A stretch of 64,000 nt of DNA from Rhipicephalus microplus (taxonomy: Eukaryota > Arthropoda > Arachnida > Ixodida > Ixodidae), in NCBI RefSeq assembly GCF_043290135.1, contig NC_134701.1, positions 98,138,202 to 98,202,201 of the forward strand, in the 5' to 3' direction. A program made the translations under genes and the position numbers. The notes beneath the pieces are model-generated. The model worked only from the letters and a program-made list of their open reading frames with translations. It made no database searches and was not told the origin of the DNA. Shown here piece by piece: positions 23,620 through 34,609 of the stretch; the first letter of the stretch is position 1; each line of letters starts with the position of its first letter.

Positions 23620-24600
23620 ATGTCAACTATACAAATGCACATTCTGAACCTAATGGCAGGCGAGGATTTCGAGGAGGCTACTTTAGATGAGCTGGCAGAG
23701 ATAATAAGTCACTTATCTCCTTCAGCACCTGGTCTATACGGGGTAACCAACGCAATAATAAAAGCAATATTCGAGAATTCTCTAACTGAAGTACTTAATA
23801 TGGTGAATTTTTCTTTGACAAAAGGTTGGTTAACTGCCGAACGGAAGCTGTCTAAATTCATTGCACTTCCTAAAAATCTGGAAACAAGATTTGCTTTAGA
23901 CAATGTAAGGCCGATGTCACTCACGTCTAATCTCGTTAAGCTAATTGAAATGTTTTGAGTGCCCGGATTAATGAAATATATTGATAATAACGCAATGGTA
24001 AATCCCAGTCAAATTGGTTTTAGATCAGGTTGCTCAATATGGTGTGCACATGTTGATTTACAGAGCCGAATACAACTGGCTAGGCGTCGGCGCCAATACT
24101 GTGCCTTAGTTACTCTAGATTTGGCTAAAGCGTACGATAGGGTTGAGCATTCAGTTTTATTAAAACAGATGGAATATCAACACTTTCCCAACTACATCAC
24201 TGCGTGGGTTTTGGAGTTTTTAAGAGGGAGAGAATATTACTGCTTAAAAAATGGGCACTCATCCAATTGATATAAGCGGACACGTGGCGTACCACAGGGG
24301 GCTGTCCTGTCACCAGTTTTATTTACCATCTTCCAAGCTCCATTCAATCAACTAAGTAGTTTCAGTTATATGTGTACGTGGACGATATTGTTTTCTTTGC
24401 AAGTAACACCGATCTTTATTCTCTGTACCAGAGTCTACAAAATTATCTCTATATGATAAAAGGATAGCTCAAAAACATTAGTATGACGCTGAACGTAAGG
24501 AAAAGTGCGCGTCTTGCATTATCTTTTCTGCCGCCTATCAACATATCGGTAATATATAGTAATGAGCTCATTCCGAAGGCAAATTCTCCTAAATATTAGG
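23620..24600 (+). pseudogene. LINE reverse transcriptase, broken
   Basis: The frame at 23620-23958 holds the fingers region (LSPSAPGLYGVTNAIIKAIF, NVRPMSLTS). That at 23959-24270 holds SQIGFRSGC and VTLDLAKAYDRVEH (motif A, catalytic Asp). Frameshifts then give RGVPQGAVLSPVLF (motif B) near 24285 and YVYVDDIVFFASNTD (motif C with both catalytic Asp) near 24370. The active-site residues survive, but they are split over at least three frames. A UGA separates the first two frames at 23956. Confidence 0.85.
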
Positions 24601-24770
24601 GATCCTATATAATGGTATACTAAACAGGAGAAGCCACATTGATGATGCGTACTCCAAGGCAACATGCGCCATAGGTGGCTATGAAAGCTCCCAAACCGTA
24701 AAGCGGGTTTAAGAAGAGATGCGCTAATAGTAATATATAAATTTTATGTGCACCCTACCTTGAAATTCAG

Positions 24771-25640
24771 ATGAGTATTGTTTTCTGCAGTGCAGCTTAT
24801 AAAACGAGGCCTCTAATGCTGCTGGAAAAAGGAACATTGCGTTTGTATCTGGGTCTCCCCAAATTTGCTCTAAACAACGTATTGTATGTAGAAGCTCGCC
24901 TACCTTCTCTGCTAAATAGGTTTCAAATTCTTACGGTGCAAGCATTGTTAAAGATATACAGCTCGCACCAAAGACTCTCATTTTACGTTTTCATTCAAGA
25001 ACCAACTTTATACTTCGAAACACATTGTTCGCGACTACACACTCCGCAAATCATATTTGCACAAGCGTTGCTACAGCAACTCAATTTAAAAAATAAACAT
25101 ATTGGTCAAATAGACAACCCAAGTCCAATCCTTAACATACAAATTGATGATATATTTCCTCATAACGCGAAACATCTGTCACATAGATACCTAAATGACC
25201 AGTTAGCAGGTTATCTAGCTTACCTGCAGGTAATCAATATCATTGCGACTGATGCAGCGGCGTCAAAAAAAAAAAAAAAAACGCTGGGGTTGGCATCTTC
25301 TCTCCTTCTTTTGACTTGTCCTTTTCAATTCGACTCCCAGATTATACAACTGTATTCATTGCAGAATTATTGGCGATTGTTCTTGCCCTACGTAAATTTC
25401 TCTCAAGCGACTCATCAGCAGTGATCATTACAGATTCTTTATCAGTATGTAATGCACTTTCTGCGGCAACAAATGCAGAGCCGATGAATACGTTTCGTCA
25501 TTTGCTACCAAAAAAACGTAAAAAAAACTGCATTTGCTATGGGTATCGGGCCACCGTAGATTAAATTTCAACGAAATGGCGGACTCTTTAGCAGCAGTCT
25601 CACTGATTGTACCTACCATCCCCGTTTCCAGATAGGCTCA
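24771..25640 (+). pseudogene. LINE connecting region and RNase H
   Basis: A 217-codon frame (24771-25424) begins with the linker found between RT and RNase H in this family (AAYKTRPLMLLEKGTLRLYL, GLPKFALNNVLYVEAR) and ends with the start of RNase H (IIATDAAAS, followed by an A-run that extends a poly-Lys). A second frame (25316-25564) supplies IRLPDYTTVFIAELLAIVLA (Glu site) and AVIITDSLSV (third acid). Downstream, in changed frames, a piece equivalent to NEMADSLA is readable. The A-run is a likely frameshift point. Confidence 0.75.
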
Positions 25641-26214
25641 CGTGACAGCGCTAAAATTCCGAAATGCTTGTTTGCAATGGGGAATAGATACTTTGGATAA
25701 ATTTAAATATTTCGAGAATTTAGGGTATTGCTTGAATAAATAGTGGTGTGCATCTCGCCATCTGAAAGTCACTTATACCAGATTGCGGTGTACAATTCGA
25801 CAAATGAACTATTACCTTTACAAAGCTCGACTCAAGGCGTCACTGCTGTGCTTTTTTTTTTTTTTTTGAAACGAAATCGAAACAATTGAACGTTTATTTT
25901 TATTCAGTTGTCGTTACTCTTTTCAGAGAAAAATTTTAGAAGCCCCATTACAGAAGTCAGGAATACAAGTAATTGTGCCAGTACTTTCATCACTTGGCGG
26001 CCATTTATTTAGTTACTGCCACAGGGATTTATGCTCCACTGTGTTTGACTACATCAATGCAACTAAAAATTACCGTGCTAGTGAACCCTAGCCTTTTCAG
26101 ATCTTTAGTTTATAATTCGTAGCTATGTCTGTCAGGAACAAGAGATGGTTTGACCTTTTGCTCAGCAACCATATTTGTTTAATGGCAGTTTCATCTCTAA
26201 ACTATTTTTTTAGA

Positions 26215-26650
26215 TTGGCTTCAGTTTCATTTTAGTTTCATTTAGGTATCCTGCCGCCCGGTTCTTGACCCATACCCCTCTGTGGGTGAACGCCATCCAT
26301 CTGAGGCTGAGGTCATCTGCGTCAGCATCAGAAAAAGGCAGCTGCCGATTTCCACTGGGTGGGTAAGCCCAGAAAAGCCATGATTCTAAGTGAAGCCGGG
26401 GCGAAAGGAGTGTGTGGCGTCTACCAAGTGGCCTTAAAGATCCAATCACCCGGGATGGGCTCGAACTCCCAGGATGACCTTTTCCCCGGCCTCGGTAAAA
26501 CCACGCACAGCTAGGCGTAGAAGGAGATTGAACCCCCCCCCCCCCCCACCCCGTTATCTCGGGTCAGTGCGGTCGCTCAACACCGAAGGCCTGCTTGCGC
26601 AGACACCCTGTGGGGGCAGTGCATCTGGAGCGTCAAATAAAAGCAGTCCA
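26215..26650 (-). repeat. GC-rich dispersed repeat candidate with poly-C tract
   Basis: This block is GC-richer than its flanks. On the minus strand it contains GAGTTCGAGCCCATCCCGGG, which looks like a tRNA B box, and a 79-codon frame (26210-26449). A run of about 17 C lies at 26532-26551. It may be the 5' region of a LINE or a long SINE. I could not find a second copy in the window. Confidence 0.3.
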
Positions 26651-27101
26651 TAACATGCTTATCTTTCTCTGTTCTCGAACTGGTTTCTTTATATACGTGT
26701 TCCTACATATATCAAAGGCAGAATCGGTGATAGCTGGATGGTAATAGAAATAAAAGTAAGCATTGCAGGCACCAAATAGATTCGCAGTGCATGTCCAGTG
26801 TTCTTTTTGCACTGCATTGATACCATGAGGCATGAACGACCTGTTTCTTCCCTTGATAACATCTGAAGTGTTGCGGCAACAAGGCAGCGTAATGTCAAAG
26901 GAGTACTTCTTACAACCCGAAAAACATATCATAAAGCGGTACAGTAGAGTCAACCAAGATGCGGTTCCTGGCGTTGTAATTTCTAATTAAAGTTTAGTTT
27001 CGTGCATTGTGCACCATGTTTTAACGAATAACAGTAAGCCAAACCTCTAAGTGCTGTTAAGGAGAATTGGTAAGTCAGGGCTGTGAAATCCTATAACTGC
27101 G

Positions 27102-27186
<85 letters not shown>
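27102..27186. repeat. (TA)n microsatellite
   Basis: About 40 TA units directly abutting the gypsy 3' LTR. Another long (TA)n lies just beyond the 5' LTR at 43.7 kb. Confidence 0.95.
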
Positions 27187-27188
<2 letters not shown>

Positions 27189-27365
27189 GAATCACATAAC
27201 TTTATAGTTTCCGCACTGAAGGTTCTACAACGACTGCCCCTGATTCGGGGGACACACAATTTTTTTGCTTATTTCGGGCGAGAGTGTTCTTATCGCTGGC
27301 GTCCGTGTTTGGAGGCATCGCAGCGATGCGCAGGCGCAAAAGCGGCGCCGACCAATTTCGCTACA
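27187..27365 (-). repeat. Gypsy 3' LTR and polypurine tract
   Basis: About 179 bp, matching 43508-43687 throughout (shared blocks include GTTTCCGCACTGAAGGTTCT and ACAACGACTGCCCCTGA). On the minus strand it starts TGTAGCGAAATTGG. Immediately 5' of it (27366-27391) is a G-rich run, GTGGGGGG...GATGG, in the position and composition of the polypurine tract that primes plus-strand synthesis. Confidence 0.88.
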
Positions 27366-27391
27366 CCATCCCCCCCCCCCCCCCACGCAGA

Positions 27392-28476
27392 TAGGAGCCG
27401 TCAGGGTTGAATGAAGAGGTTTGGGGACACGCACTTGGCGTCCAAGGCGAGTGGTGTAGGGTGCGAACCTAGGCGCGGCGGGCTTTTGTCGGCGAATTAC
27501 GGGAGGCGTGCGGGGGTTGGTAGGCTCCTGGGAAAGGATGTATGATGACTTTAGGCGGTCGATGGAAACGCGTACATCCTTTCCACTGATTTGCAGGGTG
27601 AATGTTTTGTCGTCGCGACAGATGACTTTGTAAGGTCCGGAGTAAGGCGGCTGGAAAGGTGCGCGTACGGTGTTGTCGCGGAGGAAGGCGTGCGAGCATG
27701 TTGCCAGTTCCTTAAACACGAACAGGGTCGGCTTGGTGTGGCGAGCCGCTGGTGAGGGGCGCAGCGCGCCCATTGTGTGACGGAGTCGGGGAAAAAGCCT
27801 GCAGGGTCTGAGGTGGTAACATCAGAGGTCCGAGCGGAGAGGAGTTCTCCAGGTAGGCGAAGCGGCGCCCCGTAGATGAGTTCTGGCTTGAAAGTGGCTT
27901 GAATGTCTGGCTTGAAAGTGGCGCGCAGATCGAGAGCGACGGCGGGGAGAGCTTCGAGGCAGGTTGAGTGAGGGTGGCACATGATGGCAGCCTTGAACTG
28001 CCGGTGAGACCATTCAATCATCACGTTGGCGCAAGGGTGGTAGCTAGTTGTCTCTGAATGCTCGAACCCGGTGGAGAGCACGAGGAGCCTGAACATTTGA
28101 GATTCGAATTGCCTTCCTTGATCGGTGGTGACTCGACGAGGAGTGCCGAAGCGTGAAACCCAGCCGGAGAAGAAGGCTGTGGCGACGTCTTCTGCGGTGA
28201 TCCTTTCGAGCGACCACACCTCGAGCCCATGAGTGTAACGATCGATGGCGGCGAGGCAATAGCGGCAAGGGCCGGCTGGTGCGAGGGCGCCAATGATGTC
28301 GATGTGGACGTGCTGGAACCGTTACGTCGGGAGGGGGAATTCTCTGAGTGGCGACGTGACGTGCCGGGGGATTTTTGGGCGCCGGCATTGAATGCATCTG
28401 CGTGCCCAGATTCGGCAGTCCCGTTGCATTGAGGGCCACGCGTAGCGGTCAGTCACGAGGCGTGTAGAAGCTCGGA
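27392..28476 (-). pseudogene. Gypsy integrase, main part
   Basis: The integrase resumes just inside the target duplication with the second half of the zinc-binding domain (HPGIRASTRLVTDR, WARRCIQCRR). The catalytic core follows, with VHIDIIGALAP (first Asp), TTDQGRQFES (second Asp) and NVMIEWSHRQFK (Glu; the usual PxxNG before it has decayed). The C-terminal part has the gypsy GPY motif (APFQPPYSGPYKVI) and ends in a basic tail. The pieces lie in three frames (28322-28485, 27551-28219, 27392-27773), so several frameshifts are present. Integrase inserts the cDNA; this one is dead. Confidence 0.88.
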
Positions 28477-28485
28477 TGCCGGGAT
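28477..28485. other. Target-site duplication, left copy
   Basis: TGCCGGGAT directly before the terminal repeat beginning GCGCATTTGTAATC. The identical 9 bp occur at 40332-40340, directly after the right terminal repeat. Confidence 0.9.
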
Positions 28486-28585
28486 GCGCATTTGTAATCT
28501 GCAGTAGGCTCAACGCATGGCAACCGCAGCGGCGCGCTATTGGTCCCACTCTCGCAGGGACGCCGCCACGACGTGCGCCTAGCAA
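28486..28585 (+). repeat. Left terminal inverted repeat
   Basis: About 100 bp complementary to 40232-40331 with only a handful of mismatches by eye. Similarity falls away after GCGCCTAGCAA. Confidence 0.9.
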
Positions 28586-28819
28586 ACACCTCCGCGCCGT
28601 GCTCTCGTTTTTAGGTTGCGCCGCCGCCCTGTTGCGTCCGCGAAACACGCCGGCCAAACATGGAGGAAAAAACATGCGCTCCGACTGCGCAGTTTTACGT
28701 GCGGCATGTTCAGCGCCTGCGCGTTGTCGCCACTTCAAGGAAGCCAATATGGGAAACACGACGCTCCGTGCACCTTTGTTTCTGGTAGGAGCAGTTCGGA
28801 AAGAGTTGCAAGTTTAGTT

Positions 28820-29640
28820 TGACTGTGATGCTGCTAAGGTACTGTACCACCGAACATTAGGGCTTATGATCCGCCTGCCCGTCGAGATGTCTAAGCGCGT
28901 TTGGACTCCATCGAGGAACGACGAGGTACCGCACATCCCAATGTGGAAGTATTGTAGGAAAATTAAAAGCAATAATGTGTTGTGGGCGCCTTCCGCAGGC
29001 AAACTTTTGTCTGTCGTGAGCACTTGTGTTTCGCGTACGTGCTCGTCTACAACAAGCTACCGCATGCGAGTGCCCACGCGATCTGCAGAATCTCGCATTT
29101 ATCTGGTGAGATCAAGCTACGTCTGCGTAACGCGCTTGTGCTCTCTTGCCGTGCACTTTTTTTTAATAAACGCCCGGTGTCATAATAATGCCAGCGTTCT
29201 TTATTCTCTAGGAATTAACTTTTCTTATGTATGCGCTGGTGTGAAGCAAATAAAACAAGCGCTATAGAGGCGGCAAGCCGCTTGAAGAGCTGCGTTCAAA
29301 GGATCCTTCTCAGGATAGCCGACATTCTCCTCGCCATGAGTTAATCTGACAGAACGACTGCCCAGTGAATTAAGGATTGTAGGTGCGCAAGTATTCTTTT
29401 TTAAAAACAATTTGTGCCCCAGAAAGTTCTGTACTAAAAGACTATTACTGCATGTATGCATAAAGCGCAACTGCATGAACTGAAACTCCTTCCAACGAAA
29501 GCTTTAAATTTTAAGCGATCCGTAGCCATTCTTCAACATCTGTATTACAAGATTAAGCAAACATGTTTATCCTATGATATTCAAAATAACATCACTTTTA
29601 ATAAAGCTTCCGAAACTATGTAAACAAAGCTTAGCCATTT
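28820..29640 (+). other. Interior of the TIR element, no firm call
   Basis: One stretch (28950-29035), read with a frameshift, gives KYCRKIKSNNVLWAPSAGK followed by TFVCREHLCF. This loosely recalls the second half of a THAP zinc-finger domain (WxPxxxSxxCxxHF). The N-terminal CxxC half was not found. Small frames at 28866-29267 cover the same area. Without a search this remains a suggestion. Confidence 0.2.
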
Positions 29641-29643
29641 GCT

Positions 29644-29889
29644 TAAGGATATGCAGCGCATCCTTTTATGTTCCTTCTTACTCAGACTTTTAAAGATCGC
29701 GCGGTGTTGCGAAATACACCCATTGGTTTTAGCAAGTGGTTTTCAACAATAAGAGTCCTAATAGAAAACAGTTTTGGCAGCTTAAAGGAAACAATATGCC
29801 AGCTTGTTTGCTTTAAGCTCCACACCGTATTCTGGCTGTTTCTATTGCCTCTGATGCTTCATAACCTATGCATTAATTTGGGTGACTAG
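29644..29889 (+). pseudogene. Harbinger/HARBI1-type DDE transposase C-terminal fragment
   Basis: The reading GYAAHPFMFLLTQTFKD, then STIRVLIENSFGSLKE, then LLPLMLHNLCINLGD matches the end of DDE_Tnp_4-type transposases (GDxAYPLxxxLLTPFKD, TRVVIExAFGxLKxRF, ACVLHNxCxxxGD). The third acidic residue (E of VLIENSFG) is present. The second catalytic Asp, expected in the GD motif, is Tyr. The N-terminal half is missing, or is too decayed to see upstream. The frame closes normally after the LHN motif. It lies about 1.1 kb inside the left TIR and points inward. Harbinger elements make 3-bp duplications, so this fragment does not explain the 9-bp duplication of the carrier. Confidence 0.65.
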
Positions 29890-30585
29890 GAGTGCACCCA
29901 GGTGGAATGTTAATAGCGTGCTAAAAATGAAGACACAAAAAAGGCACACACACACGCACACTTTTGGAGTAGGAAGACCCAGATAATGGTGGTTCAGCAT
30001 GGGGTGCCCAGTGGAACCAATTATCTTAGACCAGTCATATGCCTAACAATGTTGAAGATTTTATGAAAGGGTTGCGAGAAATAGAGCAGAAAGGAAGCTA
30101 ACACTGATCAAAATAGCAGATGTAATTAGAATAAATACTTTCACTTGTATCTGGCTATTTCTTTACATATGCTGCATATTTATTCACTTCAAACAGTAAA
30201 TATCATTAACAATAAGCAAAACAGTGTGTCACAAACAGATATTTTTTCATATACAAAATCTGTGCTTTCAGTAACTCACTCAAAGCATCTTCCAGTTTCT
30301 CAGACGTTTGATTGCTTTTTGCCCACCTTGGGTAAGTCAGTGGCATGCTTGAGCAGCTTCTTTTTTATGTTAGATAGACTTTCGAAAGCAAAGCATTTCT
30401 TTAAAGAACAAAGGCACTTTGAGCACGTATATCTATCTAGAGGCCTGCATCTTGGTGCTATCGAGCTCACCTCCTTAACTTGGTATGAACTGAAAAAGGC
30501 ACAGCAGGGAATGACAATATGACAAATATGACTGTCTGGTTATGACATGCATACAATGAGTGTCCTGTTATGTACGTCATGAAAC
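29890..30585. other. No recognised feature
   Basis: A 125-codon plus frame (30145-30522) matches no family I recognise and lies in repeat debris. It is probably chance. Confidence 0.3.
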
Positions 30586-30589
30586 CCTT

Positions 30590-30795
30590 TTTCCAGTCAC
30601 AGGCACCATATTCCCGTACACTGTGGTATGCGTCGCACGTGATGGCAGTTTATAAATATTGGCAATTGAAATGTGAGCAATTTGAATAAAATCTTGCACT
30701 GGAAGCATTGACCAAAATATCACAAAGAATAACAATCGGGTATTCTGCACAGCAGTCAAGTATTTTACCACAGAGCCACAGCATGTCTTGAAACA
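30590..30795 (-). repeat. tRNA-like dispersed repeat, copy 1
   Basis: The minus strand reads GTGGCTCTGTGGTAAAATAC then TTGACTGCTGTGCAGAATAC, resembling a tRNA A-box arm and anticodon region. The equivalent block at 32.5 kb reads GTGGCCCTGTGGGAAAACAC then TTGACTGCCACGTGG. Two copies with the same tRNA-like head suggest a second SINE family, different from Ruka. Confidence 0.4.
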
Positions 30796-30799
30796 GCTT

Positions 30800-32275
30800 T
30801 TTGAAAAAAGATTCTATGCAGGCATCATATCAGTGAAATGTCAACTATGGATGTAGGGCCAGCACTGTAGTCTGATTAAAACGTACTTCACTTGACATAT
30901 GTCTACTTAAAATACAGCTGTCATGTTGGGTTAATGCTAATTGTGGTTCCAGGGTGGCTGCACTTTTGTAAGTCATAATGAACATTTCATATGACTCGGC
31001 AAGCTACATTTAGGTGTTGCTTTACCACGTAGGAATATGCTAATGTACAATATTCACAATGTCGTACCATAGCATGTACTTTGTTGTGATGAAACTGGCG
31101 GCTGTGCTGTAAGATTAGTGCCGATGTGTCAGACCATAACTTACCCTCTGAACTCCTGTGTAAATAACGTTTTTGGTAAGTCCTTGATGAGCACGAAACT
31201 ACTGTATTTATCAAAAACACATTTATTCATGCAATGACACTTGGCTCAATGCCAAACATTGCATCATAGGCATCATCATTATCGACTACTATGCATGAAA
31301 TAGATTCCCACAATGTGTGAAATCTCTATAATTTTCCTTCCTGGGTTTTTTTCTGTATTTTTTTTTCTTCATCTTTAACCACATCTGTTTCTCATGTGCA
31401 ATTCTTGATAATTTTTTTAACTTTCGAAAGAGCTCCAGTCAACGATAAACAATCTCAATTTATTGTACTCTTACAATTGATACAGTGTTGACTTTACCAG
31501 TTAGTCGAAGGAAACAACAGCCTTGTGATATACATTGCTATATCTTTCACTACACGAGTCTGTTCATTGTCGGTGTTTTCTCATCATTGCAGACAAAAGA
31601 CATCGGTAAAAGAAGGCACATTTAAGACAACGCATAGCACTGTGATGTCTTGAGTGTGGCTTCTTTTGTTGATGTTCTTTGTTTGCACCATCAATTGTCA
31701 TGCTACTTTACCAACTAACCCAAATCACCACGCTCACATATCATAGGATATGCATAGTGAACCACAATTCCCATTTCAGAGCACTTGAAATAATGAAGCA
31801 CAAGATTTATCAAAGCACTCGCTGCATGTGTATGCGCTTCATTTAGATGTAGAGTGCATCAGATCTTGTACCGTCATCAATGCCTTTTCTTGTCACCTTC
31901 AGTACCATGCCTCACGTTTGGGTCGGCCTAATATGCTCCACGAAAGAGGGCACTTTATGCTAATGAGCTCCAACTTCTTAGCACTACCTTGCTTTGCGCA
32001 TTGTTTCAAGTCATGAATTTATATAACAGTGCAGCAACAATCACAACTGTGCATATTTTTGATAGTTGATAGTACTCCTAAGAAACAATCAAAACCCTCA
32101 AAAGCTTCCACCTTACGAGTTACAAATTTGTGAGGAGGGAGTGCAACTAGCACTTCCAATATCGCATTAATAATGGTACTAATGGCAACAAATGAAGAAA
32201 ACAAAGCACGAAGCCATCAAAAGTGTTTACAAGATTCATATTACCTCCTTTAAAAAATGAATTATGAAATAATGC
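30800..32275. other. No recognised feature
   Basis: AT-rich interior of the TIR element. Short frames on both strands only. Confidence 0.3.
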
Positions 32276-32399
32276 GTACTTGGCATGCCATTGTGCTGTT
32301 ATCATTTGGGAATCCCATACTGACACTCTTTGACAGGAATATGCACATTTCCGTGGAAACATCCCTACGTCAATCACTTGAATTTCATGCTTCATAAAT

Positions 32400-32565
32400 T
32401 GCTCATGATTTTAAAGGAAAAGTTATGAGATCATGATAACAGCTGATATTTTTTGCATAGCTGTCTACTGCTGGCATGCAGAATAAGGAAAGAAATGTTT
32501 AGGATTGTGTGGGATTTTAATCTGAGCAATCCACGTGGCAGTCAAGTGTTTTCCCACAGGGCCAC
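32400..32565 (-). repeat. tRNA-like dispersed repeat, copy 2
   Basis: On the minus strand it begins near 32565 with GCACCAGCGTGGCCCTGTGG and has TTGACTGCCACGTGG, paralleling the head of the repeat at 30790. The distal end is unclear. Confidence 0.38.
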
Positions 32566-33289
32566 GCTGGTGCTTGAAGCTACTTTTCAAAAATATTCAA
32601 ATCAGGTGTCGTATAAGGTAAGGAACCACATCAACACAGGTTGTATAGTGTGCTAGAAGAATAAGACAACAAGGTGCCGTACATAGCAAGTTACTTTTCA
32701 AGTGGGTGATTAAAGCTGCCCAACCATTACAAATGGCTCAGCCATTATTTTGTCATCAGCTAGAGCATCAACAAAGTGCATATAATGCCTCTTCAGTGGG
32801 TATTGTACCTCGTTTCTCCTTAAAATCATTACGTAGAACGTATTTCTTACGTTGCAAAACACAGATTTGTTGCATGCGGTTTTCTGTTTCTTGATGACTA
32901 ATCAAAGTGGACAATTTAGTAATTAGGAATAACTGCTCATTCTACCAGATGCCATAATTTTTAGTATGAACCAGGTACTGAAGATCAAATCATCTGCCAA
33001 AGGTTTGGCCAATTCCCCTGAGTGGCTTGGTTCCAATCATCTAAGGAGCATAATTATCAAGATTAACACATGTATTATTTCAAGTACCACATATTTTGCT
33101 ACACACTTGTAACTCCTTGCCACAGTCACATTTTTATGAACCAAGTGCATCAGAAATTGGGAAATTTCAACTCGTTTTTCTGACCCAAGATAGCTGCCAT
33201 TTTGTTTATCCCCACATGTGTACGAGTACTCATGAAACTTGAAACGAATCCCACAAGTTGCATGCATATACCAAATGTGTTAAAAAATA

Positions 33290-34060
33290 ATGTTTTTCAC
33301 TAACGCCTTCACTGAATGTGGTACAACATTATAAGCATTGCTTCCCTCAAACTATTCCCCTCTTCTGGTAATACAGTGTTCCAATCGTTTCTTCTATTTT
33401 TGGAAAGCTTCCTGGAACGCACTAATGGCCTGCAAGTATCTTAATTGATACGTGGTGTTAAACGTCCAAAAACCACTATATGATTATGAGAGACACCGTA
33501 GTGGAGGGCTCCGGAAATTTAGACCACCTGAGGTTCTTTAACGTGCACCCAAATCTGAGCACACGGGCCTACAACATTTCCGCCTCCATTGGAAATGCAG
33601 CCGCCGCAGCCGGGATTCGAACCCGCGATTTGCGGGTCAGCAGCCGAGTACCTTAGCTACTAGACCACCACGGCGGGGCTGCAAGTATCTTTTCAGGACC
33701 TTCTGCATGGTTTGGAAATTGCATCTGTCAATGTATTTTATGTTTGGAATAAGGAAAATAAAATAAAATTTCATGACATTAACCTGTTTTAACACCCACA
33801 TCGTCAGCAATTTCTCCAACAGTCAATAGAGATATCCTCAAATCACTGCACGAACTCTCAACGTGGTCATTATCTGTTTATGTACAAGGTCATCCAGGCT
33901 TGGCATCGTTATCGATCTACATTATGGCATTATGAGAATGCTTGAACCACTCGTAGCAATGAGTACAATTCCTATAATGCTCCCCCGTATGCTTAACGAA
34001 GCAACCAAATCTTTACGTGAAAGTTTTCGCAAATTTTAGCTGTAGTTCACACACACACAC
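33290..34060 (-). pseudogene. Mariner-type transposase remnant
   Basis: The N-terminal part, on the minus strand from about 34035, gives HCYEWFKHSHNAI, then a stop-interrupted DNDAKPG, PCT and TDNDHVE, and then LLTVGEIADDVGVKTG and CHEIL. This is the paired HTH region of mariner transposases (the usual form has EWFKRF, DDPRPGRPST, LTVREIADEVGIS and CHEIL). The C-terminal end is at 33430-33330 (FQEAFQK, KKRLEHCITRRGE, FEGS). The catalytic DDD core between them is missing or unrecognisable. A Ruka SINE lies inside (33443-33679). Mariners excise and insert at TA; this copy is dead. Confidence 0.8.
33443..33679 (-). mobile_element. Ruka SINE inside the mariner remnant
   Basis: Minus orientation: GGCGGGGC at the right edge is the head, and GTTAAACGTCCAAAAACCAC at the left is the tail region. 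The B box reads GGGTTCGAATCCCGGCTGCG. A perfect 13-bp direct repeat, CTGCAAGTATCTT, flanks it at 33430-33442 and 33679-33691, so both insertion and target are defined to the base. Confidence 0.94.
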
Positions 34061-34499
34061 ACATTGTCCTTCCAGCTCTTTGCCATTTGTGCACTAATTC
34101 AATGAAAAGCTACTTTATGTGCTCACTTTAGCGGCTGTAGCGAGCAAACCAAAGGTCAGAGTAAAACAGGGCTAATGACCGTTTTGGTTGAAACCTGACA
34201 CTATGTCGAATTAGTAGCTGGAGCCCGCTCCTTTTGGTAGTTGGCGAGCTATCAGGAAAGTTCAATACTTTTTACATCGAAAGCTGTTATGTCATCACAG
34301 CTCAGGCAGTGCTTCATTCCGACCAAGCCATCTTCAAACGCATCATAGAAGAGCTGTTTTTGTAGATATGCCCGCCCCTCATGTAAAAGTTCTTCCTTTA
34401 GGGGCCTTTGAGGTTTCTTAAATAAATAAATAAACAAATAAATAAACTCGGGTCACGTGCAGTTGTCCGCCATCACCGCCGGTGTCTTTGACCACATCG

Positions 34500-34605
34500 C
34501 TCGAAATTAAACCTAGCACCAATGACACACTGGGGCTAGAACCCGGGTCCGCTGGGTGCCAGCCCAGTATTCCACCTCTAAGCCACACCGGTGCTTGAGA
34601 CTTGT
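34500..34605 (-). repeat. tRNA-like repeat head
   Basis: The minus strand reads CACCGGTGTGGCTTAGAGGT, then ATACTGGGCTGGCACCCAGC, then GGACCCGGGTTCTAGCCCC. The A and B boxes are well formed, so this is the best tRNA-like head outside Ruka. An A-rich AAATAAATAAATAAACAAAT stretch lies on the plus strand at 34421-34446, which may be the SINE tail region. Part of this head recurs near 1000-1067. Confidence 0.5.
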
Positions 34606-34609
34606 TGGC

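Larger units (their letters stand above)
21159..25870 (+). mobile_element. Decayed I/Jockey-type LINE, long copy
   Basis: In order on the plus strand lie an ORF1 C-terminal remnant, an APE-type endonuclease, reverse transcriptase, a connecting region, RNase H and a terminal T/A-rich tract (poly-T near 25851-25867). All domains are in the expected order and orientation, but the frame is broken many times. A minisatellite-bearing repeat (22012-22710) sits within the endonuclease. The element is non-autonomous. LINEs of this design copy by target-primed reverse transcription. Confidence 0.8.

Noticed and set aside
28229..28817. Plus-strand GC-rich frames near the left edge of the insertion
   Set aside because: Those before 28486 are antisense shadows of gypsy integrase, and those after it run through the TIR. 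No independent coding evidence.
30145..30522. 125-codon plus-strand frame
   Set aside because: No recognisable domain, AT-rich composition, and located in repeat debris.
32147..32395. Minus-strand frame with RKCAYSCQRVSVWDSQMI and AKYALFHNSFF, loosely like the RKG.YS.NVQ..D and AKxPGxxHDSF motifs of Harbinger transposases
   Set aside because: Only scattered matches, the catalytic HDS is HNS, and no partner motif was found on either side. Too weak to annotate.
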